From NCBI GenBank assembly GCA_947179485.1, contig OX359247.1:1641060-1705059 (forward strand): 64,000 nucleotides of DNA, written 5' to 3'. This document shows positions 28,401-42,100 of the stretch, piece after piece (the first letter of the stretch is position 1; the number at the start of each line of letters is the position of its first letter). The position numbers and the translations under genes were made by a program. The notes under the pieces were generated by a model that had not been told where the DNA came from, made no database searches, and saw only the letters and a list, made by a program, of their open reading frames with translations. The stretch is from Allacma fusca (taxonomy: Eukaryota; Arthropoda; Collembola; Symphypleona; Sminthuridae).

Positions 28401-31023
28401 GGGGAAAAAAATCCGAAACAATCAAAGGATGATGAATGTGCGGGGGAGGAGCGAGGAACCCGCTTTGAATTCCTCTGTCAATAATCAGCTGTGAGTTTAA
28501 ATTCCCTTTAGCAGATGTCAAAGTAACCATGAAATTCTTTATAAAATTAATCATGAAAACCTTCCATTCAGGGTGAAGCACCTCAAAGCATTCAATTTTG
28601 CGGGGATACTGTATAGGTAGCAATTCTGGGGAATCAACTAGTATTACAACTTTCTCTCACAAAATCAACTTTCCCCAGTTATCCTGGGAAGGCATACGGC
28701 TTTATGTAGATACTCCAACCCAGTCCTCTCCAGTATAGATACATACATAGAATGATCCTGTAAACTTTTGTGTGAGAGGAAAAAACTTGCTCAAAATCCA
28801 CATTTCTCAATCAGGTAATGTACAAAGGTTGGATGGGGATAGATACGTGTACGAGTACAATTATGTGGATCTGGATATAATTATGCATTTTCATTCCTGG
28901 AGCTGCTTCAAAGGGGAAGTTAGATTGATTGTAAGGGCTTCATTCCACGCGACCTTCCTCGCTCTCAACTTTACTTGTGTACTGGAACTTAATTAATGGT
29001 TCTATGACTACATTCGGGATTGCTCCTTCAACCATGGGATTTTTCCTTTCTCCAGAACATTCCCATGTGACTTTGGCGTGCAGCTTGGGGTGTATAATTA
29101 TGTAGATACTGTAGGTGCGCTTATATTTATGTATAATTATCTATAGTCCTGGAGATCCTCCTCATATCGAGCAGAGGTGATTACATACGCACAAATCTGT
29201 ATAGGTTCATATTTGAATAAATGCAAAAAATATGGAAAGACTGGAATGATAGGGAAAAAAAGAGATCTTACCATTTGTGTCATTTTGAGGGTCCCTCATC
29301 GGGCCGGAGGTCTCATGGGGTTGGAGATTCTTGAGGACCTCCGCACCGGTCGTGACGACGAATCCCGGCCCCCGGCCTGTCTTCTGAGCCCACGTCCAAT
29401 CACACTTCTGCTCAAAGTCACAACTCCTACCTGGAGTCACACGGGAGGGAGAGACCAAGTCATTTAGAAAGGTGGTGACATTATGACCACTATTGACAGT
29501 CTGACCTGGGCCTCTCAGTCGGTTCGCAAGGGCTAAGTTCCGGAGAGAGTCACGATTCGGCCTTTTGTACGGAGACCCACTACTATTACTATGGAGAATT
29601 GCCATTGTAGCATCCCCACCAATCCCACCCCGACCCCTACCACTGTCATCATGCCGGGCGAGACAAGCCCCACTGAGGACCAGGATGACAATCAGAGTCA
29701 TTTCCAACAGTCTTACTGTAAAGCCTCTTGGGCTCTGGCAATGATCCATCTTGAGTGAGTTTCCTCCGAATTGACGTACCTTAGCCTCTATGTACATATT
29801 AATTACAAGTATACATATACACAGATATGACACTCCGCCATGTAGAGTGTAAGGCCGGGAGATGTTCCGTCAAATTCTGTCTTCCCTATACCTTCAGCAC
29901 CAAGTCGTTCACTGAATTCATGCTACAGGGGACTGGAGCCAATGTTTAGCGAGACGTAGATAGTTGAAGTGTAATTATGCAATCATAATTAGATACAGTT
30001 AGGTCTAAAACTACGGAACGGCTCATTCTCTCAGTCAAGTTTAGGAATTATCATAATGTCAATTGGGCCTGGAGTTACTTGTTCCCAGAAATCAAGCTAT
30101 GACTCTCCATGGGCCTGCTCGTAGCCTCATGCTCAAGTTCATTAGTTACTTGAGGGAACAGTACGGGGAATAAAGTTTGAGATTCAAATTCCTCACTATA
30201 ACTCCAAATTTATACTTTTAGTAATTATCAAGTGTAATTTCCTCCCTTCAAATTCAATTGATAGTATTTTATATGTTCACTTTTTCCCGGCTCAGATTTC
30301 TGAGTATTACTAATCAATTTCCCCCATGATGTTTAATTAGAAATTTCATAGCAATATTTCCCCCCCCCCTCTTTTTCACAGAACAACTATAGGTAGATAT
30401 CTATACATAATTATAGTATCACAACACTAGTAATTACTACAACTGTAATTATTTAAATGGAAGTTCCAGGGATAAGAAATCTCAACATCATCCCAAAAAA
30501 AACTGAGTGTACTGAGCGTATTACAGTATTTCAACTTCAGGTTTTTAAAACTTCACTCAAGCTTAAAACTTTTATTTTCACTTTAAATCTTATTTTATAA
30601 ACTACTCTTTTGAACTATATTGATTCGTTGGACAAAAAACCTTTTGAAGTTTCGTTGCATAGATACAGGAATTGTCACTTTAGTAACCTTCCAATAAGTG
30701 ATTGGGATCCGTGAATTTCTTCTCTGAATTGATTATTTTCCTTGCGGGGGGAAAAAATATAGAGGATTTTGAGGTAGGAGGATTCCGGTTGGAGACAGAG
30801 AGGCCGAGAGAAGAGAGAGAGAGAGAGAGACAGAGAGGGAAAAAAGGGAAAACTGAGAAGTTTTTTGGCTTTTAGAAACAAGTAGCAGTGGCGAAGCGAG
30901 TCGCATGAGAAAGTACAAGGAATGTAAAAGATCCGTTGCGGATAGGATTGCATTCGGAGTGAAACTGTTTGTCATGACCAACTTTGCGAATCCACGGCAG
31001 ATTCTTGCAGTTACACACACACA

Positions 31024-31062
<39 letters not shown>

Positions 31063-31103
31063 TCAGTAACGGGTGGAAGAGGAACGGCGAGCGAGGAAGC
31101 AAG

Positions 31104-31144
<41 letters not shown>

Positions 31145-31837
31145 GAAAAAAGATGCGGGGATGCTGGAGGCGAGAAGGAGGTTGGAGGATTCGGATTTGT
31201 ACGAGGCAGGAGGTATACAGTGGGAGCTTGCTGGTAAAAAAGCAGGAGCAGCAGGAGCAAACTAATGGCAAGCTGCAAAAAGGACTATAGTGGGGCTGGA
31301 AACCGAGTGCTATTCAACTATATATGCTCTCGTACATCTCTATGTGTACTTTATATAGCCCAAGTGTTTATTACTACAGTGCAGCCTGCCTGGGCTCGTA
31401 AGGCTCGGGAGGAGTAGAGTTTTCTATGGAGTGATAGGCTCTATCTACAGTTGAGCATACAGAGGAGAGAGCTATAAGGTCTGTGAAGGGAAAATGAGCG
31501 AGTGGGTGAGAGAGAGTGAGAGAGAGTGAGAGAGAGAGAGAGAGAGAGAGACGTAGAGTAACATGCAGAGTCCGTGCTAATACTATAGTTCGTTATTTAA
31601 TACCCGGGAAGTTCGCCGGATGCTTCATTCCGACGGCGACACAATACTCAGCATAAGGCCAATAATTTCCAATGGCAAACCTACCCTTCCCCACCTCCTC
31701 ACACTATGTACCCACGAGTGTTTCTCCCAATCAATTCATATGTATGCATTTATGGCTTAAATTAACGATCCCAGAAATAAAAATTAAAGTTATAATTTGG
31801 TACCCGTCATTACTGCAATTCCTCATTAATTATGTGT

Positions 31838-31868
<31 letters not shown>

Positions 31869-34800
31869 GTAGTAGTCATATCTATAACTCTAGTATACAC
31901 GGACAACGAGGAGTAGACTCTAAATGCACGCATATGTCATTACAAATAATTACAAATAATTACATATAATTACCATCCTTCGCCCCAACTCTCCCTAGCA
32001 ATCCTTTAAATTTAATCTTCCCATGGGCATTTCCTCAAACCTTCCGTACAATTTTCCAAGAAAGGAAATACGTGCTTTGTAAATATTAAATCCTAAATAT
32101 ACAGAAATCCTTTCTCCATTAAATCATGGCCTCATAACTGGACCCTACTTTTGCTAAATATTTGCGACAAAGGTAGTTTTTTTAACAAATTCTTCGCTTT
32201 GATAAATTACCCCGTACAGGGGTTATCTAATTATATCAAGGGGTCCGGAGGGGAATGGGTCAAATATAGTTGACACTCCTTCTGAAACTAAGGGGAAGTG
32301 GAGGACCAATCGAGTGAAAACTGGAAATACAAATATTACTTTTTATTCATTGGACTTTCTATCACTATGACATTCGGAGATTTATTATTATTTCGTAACC
32401 CTTCCTCCAAGGTTAAGTTCATGTATTAATTCAGGAGTGAGGAGGAAGTTATCCATTTAAAAATCTCACTCGAGACAGACCAGCATGATATCCCTTGTGA
32501 TAGGGGCTGGGGCTGTATTGAACTTAATGCTGTTTTTAATCCAGGGAAACACATGCACATACATCCGTGTGATTATGGGTGACAGAGTAAAAATTAAGGA
32601 TTTATATATTCACACACTTGCTATTTTTTTCCAGCCGGTTGTGATCACGGGCAATGCATTGAGGGCGCCCATAATATTGTAAAAAGCTGTTAAATGAAGA
32701 AAGATCGAGAAAGTGCTCTTGTATAGGGGGAAAAATATGTACGGAGGGCTTCCCCGTGTGAAGGGAAACTTCTCTATAGCCCTGTATCTACATACTACTA
32801 TGCCTATATGTACATAGTTCCTTCTAAAGCAAAGGATAGGCTTAGCCTTCCAAGTCGAAAGGAGAGTATAAGTACCTTCAATGAAATTCCGGTTTGACTT
32901 TTTTTTGCATGGAAAAGGCGGAACTCAGACTTTTGGCTGCTGCTCCTCTATTCCCCAATACTCTACTAGTACTAATCCATAGGTCTATTCTATAGTTAAG
33001 CTCACATATGCATATATATTTTCCTTTTCCTAGGAAGGAATAAATTTCCATTTGAGATTCTATTTAGACACGTCAGTATAATTACGTGCATATGATTCCT
33101 GCCTATAGTCCTCGCGAGCACTACCTTCTTGAGAGTATTTGAGAATAACAGATTTTTTTATGGTAAAAATAGCAATAGGAGTACCTACTTTTGAGCTGAA
33201 TCATATGTAAGAGCATATATATGAGTCGCAAGCGGTACAAACTAAAAGCTACATATGTCTGCCGTGGGCGGGAACATGGACGAAACTAAACCGGAAAAAG
33301 TGTAAAGTAATCATGATTTCTGCTCGCCCCCGGTCCAAAAAGGAACAGGACCAAAATTGTACTAGCTCGGCCTACAATCATACATGTGTACGTACATTGT
33401 GCTTAATACATATAAAAAGAGCCTTGCCAATGGCTGGCTGTCGAAATTGTATATTTTTTCCGGACCAATTAATTCCTCAGCTTTCACAACACAAATAAGT
33501 ATGATTCTTCCGTCATGCTGAAATATGTGAAGCAATTTTATGGCCAAAATTATGAAATATATATGAAGCTGTGCCTTCCATAAAGGTCAGTCCTATAGTA
33601 GTTGGGCTTTCATTGAAAATGAGTCTTCCCAATATGTATTCATACATACATAATTATATCTATCTATGCCTAGGGAGCTAATTGTAATACATCAGAAATC
33701 CCGGGAGGGGGAGAAGTTACGAAGGAAATAAAATTCCCCACAATTCCTGAATCCCGCCATTGTATGTACAAGACTCATCAGGAATTCACCACAATAATTA
33801 TTTACTGCATTGGATACCTGATGGGACATCCCTTATTGGACTGGGACTGAGCAGGATGCAGGGAGCGACGGGAGTCCCAAATGAAATGGGATATAGTCCG
33901 AAGCCCATAAAGTAATTTCGAGGTAAACCTAACACCCCTTAAATTTTCATAGGTTGGCTCCATTTAGCCCAAAATTTGAGCCATTTAGCTGACAAATTCT
34001 AATTGCCGGTCCGAGAAACCTCAGATAATATACATGAGCAAGCCCTATCTATCTATATATACATATGACAGATGGAAAGGGGGAAACTGAGGGATTGTAA
34101 TGTACTTTTTATGCCTGTGAGGCCATTCATATGGACCCAGTACGGCCCGACCGGATCCAACAGTACAAATGAATTTTACATCTCCCAAAATGACTTTCAC
34201 CAGCTGAACACAGGTGAAAGTCTTCAATACGTAAGTAGTTCGGCATGGAGAGGAAACGACTGGAAAACATTGTGAAATGATACTTTCATGAGAGCCAGCA
34301 TCAAAAAATACTTTCAGGGGGGAAAAACGCTATTGTCAAAATCCACCGAAGAAGGGAAGCTCTGAGGGGTTGGGATTCAAATGACATTAAAAAATAGCCA
34401 CGTGCGGTGATGCTCCTTGAGGCCAAATGGTTTGAGGCATACTATAGAATTTCCCATAGAGTTTCGTAATCCAAAGTTGATTATACTCGGGGATAATTTA
34501 CAAGGGAAAGCTACCAGGGAGGAGAGTACCATTTGAGTACGAGTGTGTGTCTCCTCCAGCGGAAGCATCTCAATATTAATTATGTACGTTAAGGCAGGAG
34601 TGTTTTTGAGGGTAAATGAAATAGGGAAACAGAGGAGAAAGACAATGAAATTAAATTCTATGGAAAATTCCTGGCCCACGTTGTAGCTCTTATGTGGTAG
34701 GATTATGAGGGACCGCCACACATTCGAGATCCAAGGACTGTGACTGCCAAGGGGAAGCATGTACCTTTACGAAACGTTTGAATGTAAATACTAAAATAAT

Positions 34801-36130
34801 ATTTGTGCTCCTGGTTTTTCAACAGGGACCATATGCAAGAGTAAGGGCGTATGTTCTACATCTACATATCTACATGTATGAATTATAAGCCCCCAAATAT
34901 ATTCGACAGGAAGGTTAGGCAAGGGCCCTGGATAGAATGTAACCTGGGGAAGTCACATAGTTGGAATGATCCAAAGGGAATGAGACAGGAGACACGCCGA
35001 GCTTGGGAGTCCACAAAGTCATCTGCTTCCAGAGTTAATCTCTTTAAACATTTTGATGAAAATTTTATACGACTCAATATTCCAGTATATAGTGGGGTTT
35101 CTGGGTCTAAATTCTGAGGAGAGCATACAAGTGGGCTGGGGTGGAGTCCTTTTTGTTTTCTGGATATAATAATAATTATTAGATATGTATAGGTACTTTC
35201 ATACAAATGTCCCAGTGTAATTAGATACAGGGGATGTTCAGGTTGCCCTCTCTGCAATTTTAAATTGAATTAATTCCAGAGGAACCTTAGCCACTCTCCA
35301 CGTAAATCTAGCCCTTTTTCCCTGTGCTTTCAATTGTGAGAGTCTCTTAAGTATAATTACTCGTAATCTAATTGTTCCTCAATCATCTCAGGATCCTTTT
35401 CAAGGAAGATCCTCACAAGTATGTAATTATACGAGTGTGAAGAATCTCTTCTCCAGTTATTGCTTCCTTGTCGTTACACCCACTGAGGCTCCTATTTCAG
35501 ACAAGTCCCATTAAATATGCATTTGTTCCCTCTTTTGTCTCGCAAGTTATTGTTCCTGGAGTAGATAGTTATCTACGTATATCATTTTTTTTGTTGTACG
35601 AGATTATTTTCCGATAATATTTTCCCACTGAGAGTCCAACCCTCCTCCTCCCATTTGTCATATCAGAGAATTTTGTGGTCTTTGAAGTTCCCATTCCAAG
35701 TCGTTGGTTTACAATTACATGAAATGAAATCCCAGTGAAACTCCAGCCTCACAAAACCACGGCTCTTTTATACTATGTCCTTATACCTGAAGGAGGGCCT
35801 CTCACAAGAACCCCACACAGAATCTGACTTTCACAAGTATATGGAACTTAAGCCTGTGCTCAGGAGGTGAAAGTGTCCTTATCTACAACAATTGTAGCCA
35901 TGTCTCCAAATATTTGTGAGTACTGTGCCGGGTGCTCAGACTCCAAGTATGTTGTAAGGTATGGAGTGGGCTCATGTAGATATGTATGTATCTGTATAGA
36001 ATATAAGGAGTATAGGTTTTGTTTTTGTGGCTCACTTTTGTTCCAGCATGACAGCTTTTGCTTTTCGTGGGTAACTTGTCAAAGGTACCCATTTTGAGAC
36101 TGGAAAAGACTCTGGACTATTTTCAGTCTA

Positions 36131-36165
<35 letters not shown>

Positions 36166-39100
36166 CAAGCATGACTCTGACTCAAGGGGAGGACATACAT
36201 AAGTCCTCCCCGTCTCTTTAGATACATACGTGAAACTATGTGGCTATCAACATGAATTTAGTGAGACAAAAGTTTGAGGGGGCTTAATAGGACGTGACTG
36301 GAAGGATTCGGGTTTTATGTCGCCAAACTCCTTCCAAACCTTCCCCATTATTTTAGTTATCACGGGCGGAAGGGTAAAGGTCGTACCTCAATGTGGTCGT
36401 TAGTGTTGGGAGCATTCCCTGTCTCTTATCTTTTTAAAATGCACCTACATTTCAGGGAACTGATACACCCATGGAGCGGGAGAGCTCTACATGAGGAAGA
36501 GGCCCGACCATAGCCAGACTCTGACCAACTTTTCCCTCATAAATTTACATGTCTCCGCCGAGGACCTCGGCCAATATACTTGCGGCCCACCAAATTATTG
36601 AAAACTTTCCCCCCATTTGTTTCATGCTCCTGAAAAACTTCCGGCGGTTCTGGAGCCGCCGAACCCATCATCATGCCAGTGGATGAGGATAAATGGATGG
36701 ATGAATTTACTTAATTATCATTTCACAAGGAGGGGGACCGAGGTGGAGCTTCCCGTCTGTCATAAAACTGGGGTGACTTTACTCACAATTTATACAAAGT
36801 GCATAATAATGGGTCTTGTTACACACAAAATAGAATCCCTCCTTAAATTAATAACCCTAAACCTCGGTTTCAAGTCAGGGTAGTCTTCATCCGTGGAACC
36901 TCCTCTTAGTCCTGGGGGTTCTGAAGAGTACATCATTGGTCACCTCTAAACATTGCATCGTTGGTCACCTCTAAAAAGTGCATCGTTGGTCACCTCTAAA
37001 AAGTGCATCGTTGGTTACCTCTAAAGATTGTATTTAAAAAATTGTATTGTTGGTCTGTTTAAAAAATTGTATTGTTGGTCTGTTTAAAAAATTGTATTGT
37101 TGGTCTGTTTAAAAAACTGTATTGTTGGTCTGTTTAAAAAATTGCATTGTTGGTCTGTTTAAAAAATTGTAATGTTGGTCTGTTCAGAAAATTATAGCGT
37201 TGGACAATTTAAAAGAACTAGTTGGGTGGTTTTAGAAGCTTAGGTTTATAGATACATGTATCCGACAGTTTTAAAAATATAGCTTTGGCATTACGACCAA
37301 GAGCAAAAATCCCATTCTCGTTTCAGAAGTGAAGGGAAGTAATTCAAAGAACTGTAATTGATTGAACTATGAAGTCGTTGTCAGTTGTAGGAAGGTCCCA
37401 TTACACTTTTACTTTTATTATTGAGCAAAAGAGTGAATTACTTTTACTCTGGTGCTTTATGCATCCTCCGCCATATCTACATCCAGTCCCAGTGGTAGGG
37501 AGCATTTATCCCATGCCCATGCATAATATAGACTCCTATCGGGACGTCCGACCCTATAATTATTGCACTATCTGCAAATGGATTACTCGTCCATGCATGT
37601 GTGCATATAATCCATTGTCATAATCGTTACAAACTACTCTCCATGATTACTTTTACCATTACAGATACTATACACATAGGAATCTCTCTGTCTCCTCCTC
37701 ATCACCACCCACACGCATATGTACGGATACATCCCCCTCAACCCTTTTTGAGTAAGAACCAACAGAGTATTAAATTCATTCCTTTTGATTACCTCTGATT
37801 CCTGGGATATGAACATATACACTAACTGTTCAATTATACCCTAGCAGAAATTATATGTACATCTCCTCCAATGCTGATACTACGACTGTATACCCTACTA
37901 TACAAAAATCCGCAAGTTTTTACTTTTTTTAAATCCTGAGAGTCCCTATTATTACATCTGTACTAACACACTGGCGTGCGTGCCAATAACCATATGCAAA
38001 ATGAGGCAACTACTAGGAATGCAAATACAGTACAGATTAGAGTCGACCGCTCATATGTACATATAATTACATACATGCAAAGCTCCAATTATCTGTGAAT
38101 ATTATTCCTCTGATTGCTGTCATTTAGCCACAATACTGGGAAAACGCTATCATTTCGAGAGCATCGGAATGCTCTCAACCAAGTCCTCACAAATATCATC
38201 TACTTAATTACACACCCACCCGAATCTCAGTAATGACTTCAAATCAGAAACTTAAGTTCTTCAAATGATTCATTTCACACACTATAGTAATTTTATTTAC
38301 TCACAGGACCAAATGCTTGAACCCTGATCTGGAGTTAGTCCCCTTAATTATTACAGATATGTAATTTATTACATTACTGACATTACCACAGCAGGGTTTG
38401 GATCTCTACCTCTTTTTTTTGACATCCTTGTGGGTGAGGATGATTCATTTCCCAGAGGGATGCAAAGGATGAGTTGATAATCATAACTGGTTGAAAATAA
38501 AAATTTTCCTGGGAAGCAGAGCCCACGTTGGATTTCCTCAGAGGATCAAAGCCTAATAATTAAAGGTCCGGCAGGAACTACTATAGGAACTCATTTATAC
38601 CTCAAATATCCTTCCCCTAAAATTCCTCCCCATTTTTTTTAAAAACAGAGATTATGAAATGATACAAATTTTATACTCTTTTGAGAATGGTGGGGAATAA
38701 TTACTCAATAATAGTACAAACATTGTGGGAATTGAGGGAAGCTGGGCATAGTGTAGGGGAGTAAAGACTGGCGGAGCCTGGGATTTGATCATAGTGCAGA
38801 CAATTAGGTTATGTAAATCCAGCTCTTAGCACTTTATTTTTTAGTGTTGACTCTTGAATTAACTAATTAATTCGAGGAGTCTTCTTTCTGCTTGGAGGGA
38901 AATATAAAATCTTTTGTTGGCGCACTAAATTCACTTCCCTCAAAATTAATTACGTTGGAGATTACAATCTTTTTCCTAATTAATCCAAAGGTTTCTCTCA
39001 AGTCATTCCCTAGAGTGGGGTTTCTTTTAAAATTAACCAAATGTTCCCCTCCAGCCCGACTCACACAATCAGTGGCCCTGTCCTTAAATTAAGGGGAGAA

Positions 39101-42100
39101 CGTTGACTCAACTTTTGATCCCTCATTTCATTTTTGCTCCGCTTATTTAGAATCCTTTTATTTTTTCCTTGTAACTTTTGTGTATCCCTGTATTTAAACA
39201 TTAGGCGGCCAAGCCCGAATTAAAAATTGTAGATACTCCGCCGTCCATAAATATGTAATTATCAAAAGAGTAAAACAAAACATGAGAATGTAATAAAATT
39301 ATAAAAAAGGACTGTTCTTTTCCTAATTGAGTTGAACAACAGTTGAGGGACAATTCTCCCAGTGATTTCACTTCAAGAGGAGAATATGACCCGAAGTAAA
39401 AGGGGAACAAAAGTTGAAAACAATTCCAAGTACAGGCTCGATTACTTGCTTCAAGATACTTGAATTAGCTTTTTAGCTGGTTGAGTCATAATAGGAAAGA
39501 TATTTGTTTATGCTTGAATGATTTTAACGAGCAAGGCCTTTTGTGCTTCCTCAAGAACCTCATGCATATGTAATTTCTAGGTCATTATGAGAGCTTGACA
39601 GAGTTATAAGGAGCCAAGGCTATATAAAGTAAGATCCTTCTTTTTTTTTAAAGTGAACATGGTGTCCTTTGTACTTAGATACTACTGTGTCGGAGCATTT
39701 GTACACGTTCTCCTCATACTTGACAATTTGTGATCTTGAGTACTCCTTATTACGGACACTTATTTCCTTACACTCTCCATATCGGCACATAAATCCTACA
39801 TATCTCAGACCATTGAAGTTCTTCGAGTTTATTTTCAAATCTGTCTCCCGACGCCGTCATCAGTGAGGCCCATAAAGGACTTTGACTGTAAATAATTCAA
39901 AGTGACGCTCTGCATACTGTTGGTAAATAGTTTGACACAGAAAACTTTTTCGTAGGGGCCCCCCACAATATAACCTGGGATGAAAGGAGTGACAAGTGGG
40001 AAGACAAGTAAACGAACCAACTCTGACTAAATTTGTCCTTTGTTGTTGGTTGACTGGTTCCAAACCGGAGTGCTTTCCCGGGAGTTAGCCACAAAGGAAA
40101 TATTGGGCATAGGTGGGATCTTTACTTTCAACCTCTTAATCAGCCTGGGCCTTGTAGGGTCCTATATTTTGGGAGGTTATGTCACTGGAAGAGGAGTAGA
40201 TACAGTAGTTGAGTTGATACAGGCATCATTTTGGGGGAGGGAACCTTTACCCGGGGAAGACATCTAAGATAAAGCCTTTGGGAATGCTTAATGAGCATTT
40301 CCTAGGAAATTTCTCTCCCATTTATTTTAGAATCAAGGGCTTTGTAATTGTTCACAAGCACTGACTCTCCCGGTCCCCCCATCAAGAGGAGTAAATGAAG
40401 CCCTTTGATTTAATTTTGCTCCATTGAACCGGAGGAAAGGGCCGGGATGGAAGTTAGCTTGCTCGCAGAGTTCCCAGTCCTTAAGTTGGAAATCCTCCTG
40501 CTAGTTTCTCCTAATATGGAATGAATTCTCATGCTCTACTCTCTGTGCTTATGATTCTGGGCTTATTTAATTATACTGGAACTAGATATGTATGAAATAA
40601 ATGAATTATTGTGGCCGATGTACCTACGTTAATGGGGGGTTCCATCTTCCATCCTTTGACGACTCCTAGTTATATAATTTATAGTTATATTTAGAGCCCC
40701 CAAAAAACGGAGTCATACTCAACTTCTAGCTTTCCCAGGTTCATTTTTATCCTGAGGCTAAAACCATACTGGGAAAACATTCTATTAGCATGTTAGGGAA
40801 CCTTTCCCAATAAGGGTGACACTATACATTTGTGCCCCCCCCTGGAGTCTGTAGAGAAATTTGAATTCCTCTATTTTCCCTGGAGATTTCTCTTCCAGAT
40901 TTTTCCAAATTTGCTTTACCATGTTAGTCAAGCAATTGTGTCTCTCAAGGAGGAGTGCTGGGGAAGATGGGTGCAGTCCAGAGTATTTGGGGTAAATTGA
41001 GAATTAATGATTGGGGGGATAGAGGGGACTGATATTGTTGGGAGCGACCTAGGATACAAGTGGAGACTGAGGCTTGGAGGATATACATATGTACATAGAA
41101 TGTACATAGACTACTGTCCTGAGGATGAACCAAAAATTACAACAACATTTGTGTATCTATGTATCTACCACATATGTAGGGAAATAGATACTTGTAGTCA
41201 AAATAAACTCTCTCGGTTTCCCATCCATGGAAAGAACTGGAAGTCTCTATTTATTTTCGTGTACACTTGGAATTTTCAGTCAAAGCTACATACAAGAATT
41301 GGAGGAAAATCAATTTCGGAGGAATCTCCTAAAAATCCAGCCGTCATCTTTCTCCCTCATATTTTTGCTGATGCAACTCAAAATTTTTGCTGAAGGAGTT
41401 TCAGGGCTAATTACACTCCTTTTCCCCTCTAACTCAAGGTTTCTTCTTTGAACTGTTAAGTATCAGGGCATATGTGGTTACAAATATTTGAGGGAGTAGC
41501 ACCACAAGAATATTAAAAAACTTTGATAATATTTGGATTTCTAGCACGGAATCCCTGAACTAATTAGTTCCATTTGTAGATACACTTTCACATTAGACAA
41601 TATTAAATTGACTCCAAGGATTTCAAGCCAGGATTCATCTCCAATTAACCTTCATGAACGGGGAACATGAAACTTGTTTCCAATATCGAAGGACAACATA
41701 GGATACTACAGATTTCGCTGTATATCTCCTTATTTTTATTTTATGGGAGGAGAAACTAGGACTTAGCTCTTCGGAGATCTCCTTTTATGTTTGGGTTGAG
41801 TTGTTGGAAGAGCTCAAGGAGAATCTTAGCCTTGTGAGTGGCTTTAACCTATAAATCTGACTATAGGTTGGTCTCAATGACAAGGGAATCTAAAAGTGAC
41901 TGAGGGAGTGAAAGGGGGGGGAAGGAGACAAAGCAGGACGAAATAATAAGTATCTAGAGATTTCATGAAATACATAATACACGGATGAAATGATTGATGA
42001 TGGGGAGAAAGCTTGCATTACGACTTCGTAATAAATCATCAAGTCAACAAAACAATATGGAAATAGAGTTTCTATGGTTTCGAGCCTCCCTCCCTGAACT

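Larger units (their letters stand above)
14812..29271 (-). other. Alk intron 3 (14.5 kb)
   Basis: Long intron splitting MAM1. It contains a poly-C run (15691-15702), a poly-G run (about 17005-17018), a (CA)n run (21567-21597), several (GA)n runs, a perfect 18-bp palindrome (22502-22519), a possible hAT-like element (23579-24042) and a (TTTG)n run (26254-26276). Open frames here are short, low-complexity or in composition like the background. No gene could be supported. Confidence 0.7.

Noticed and set aside
29177..29467. Plus-strand open frame opposite the MAM1 exon
   Set aside because: Antisense shadow of Alk exon 3; the minus strand carries the MAM motifs.
34377..34760. 127-codon minus-strand open frame
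   Set aside because: Background composition, no motif, no fitting splice sites or phase with neighbouring Alk exons.
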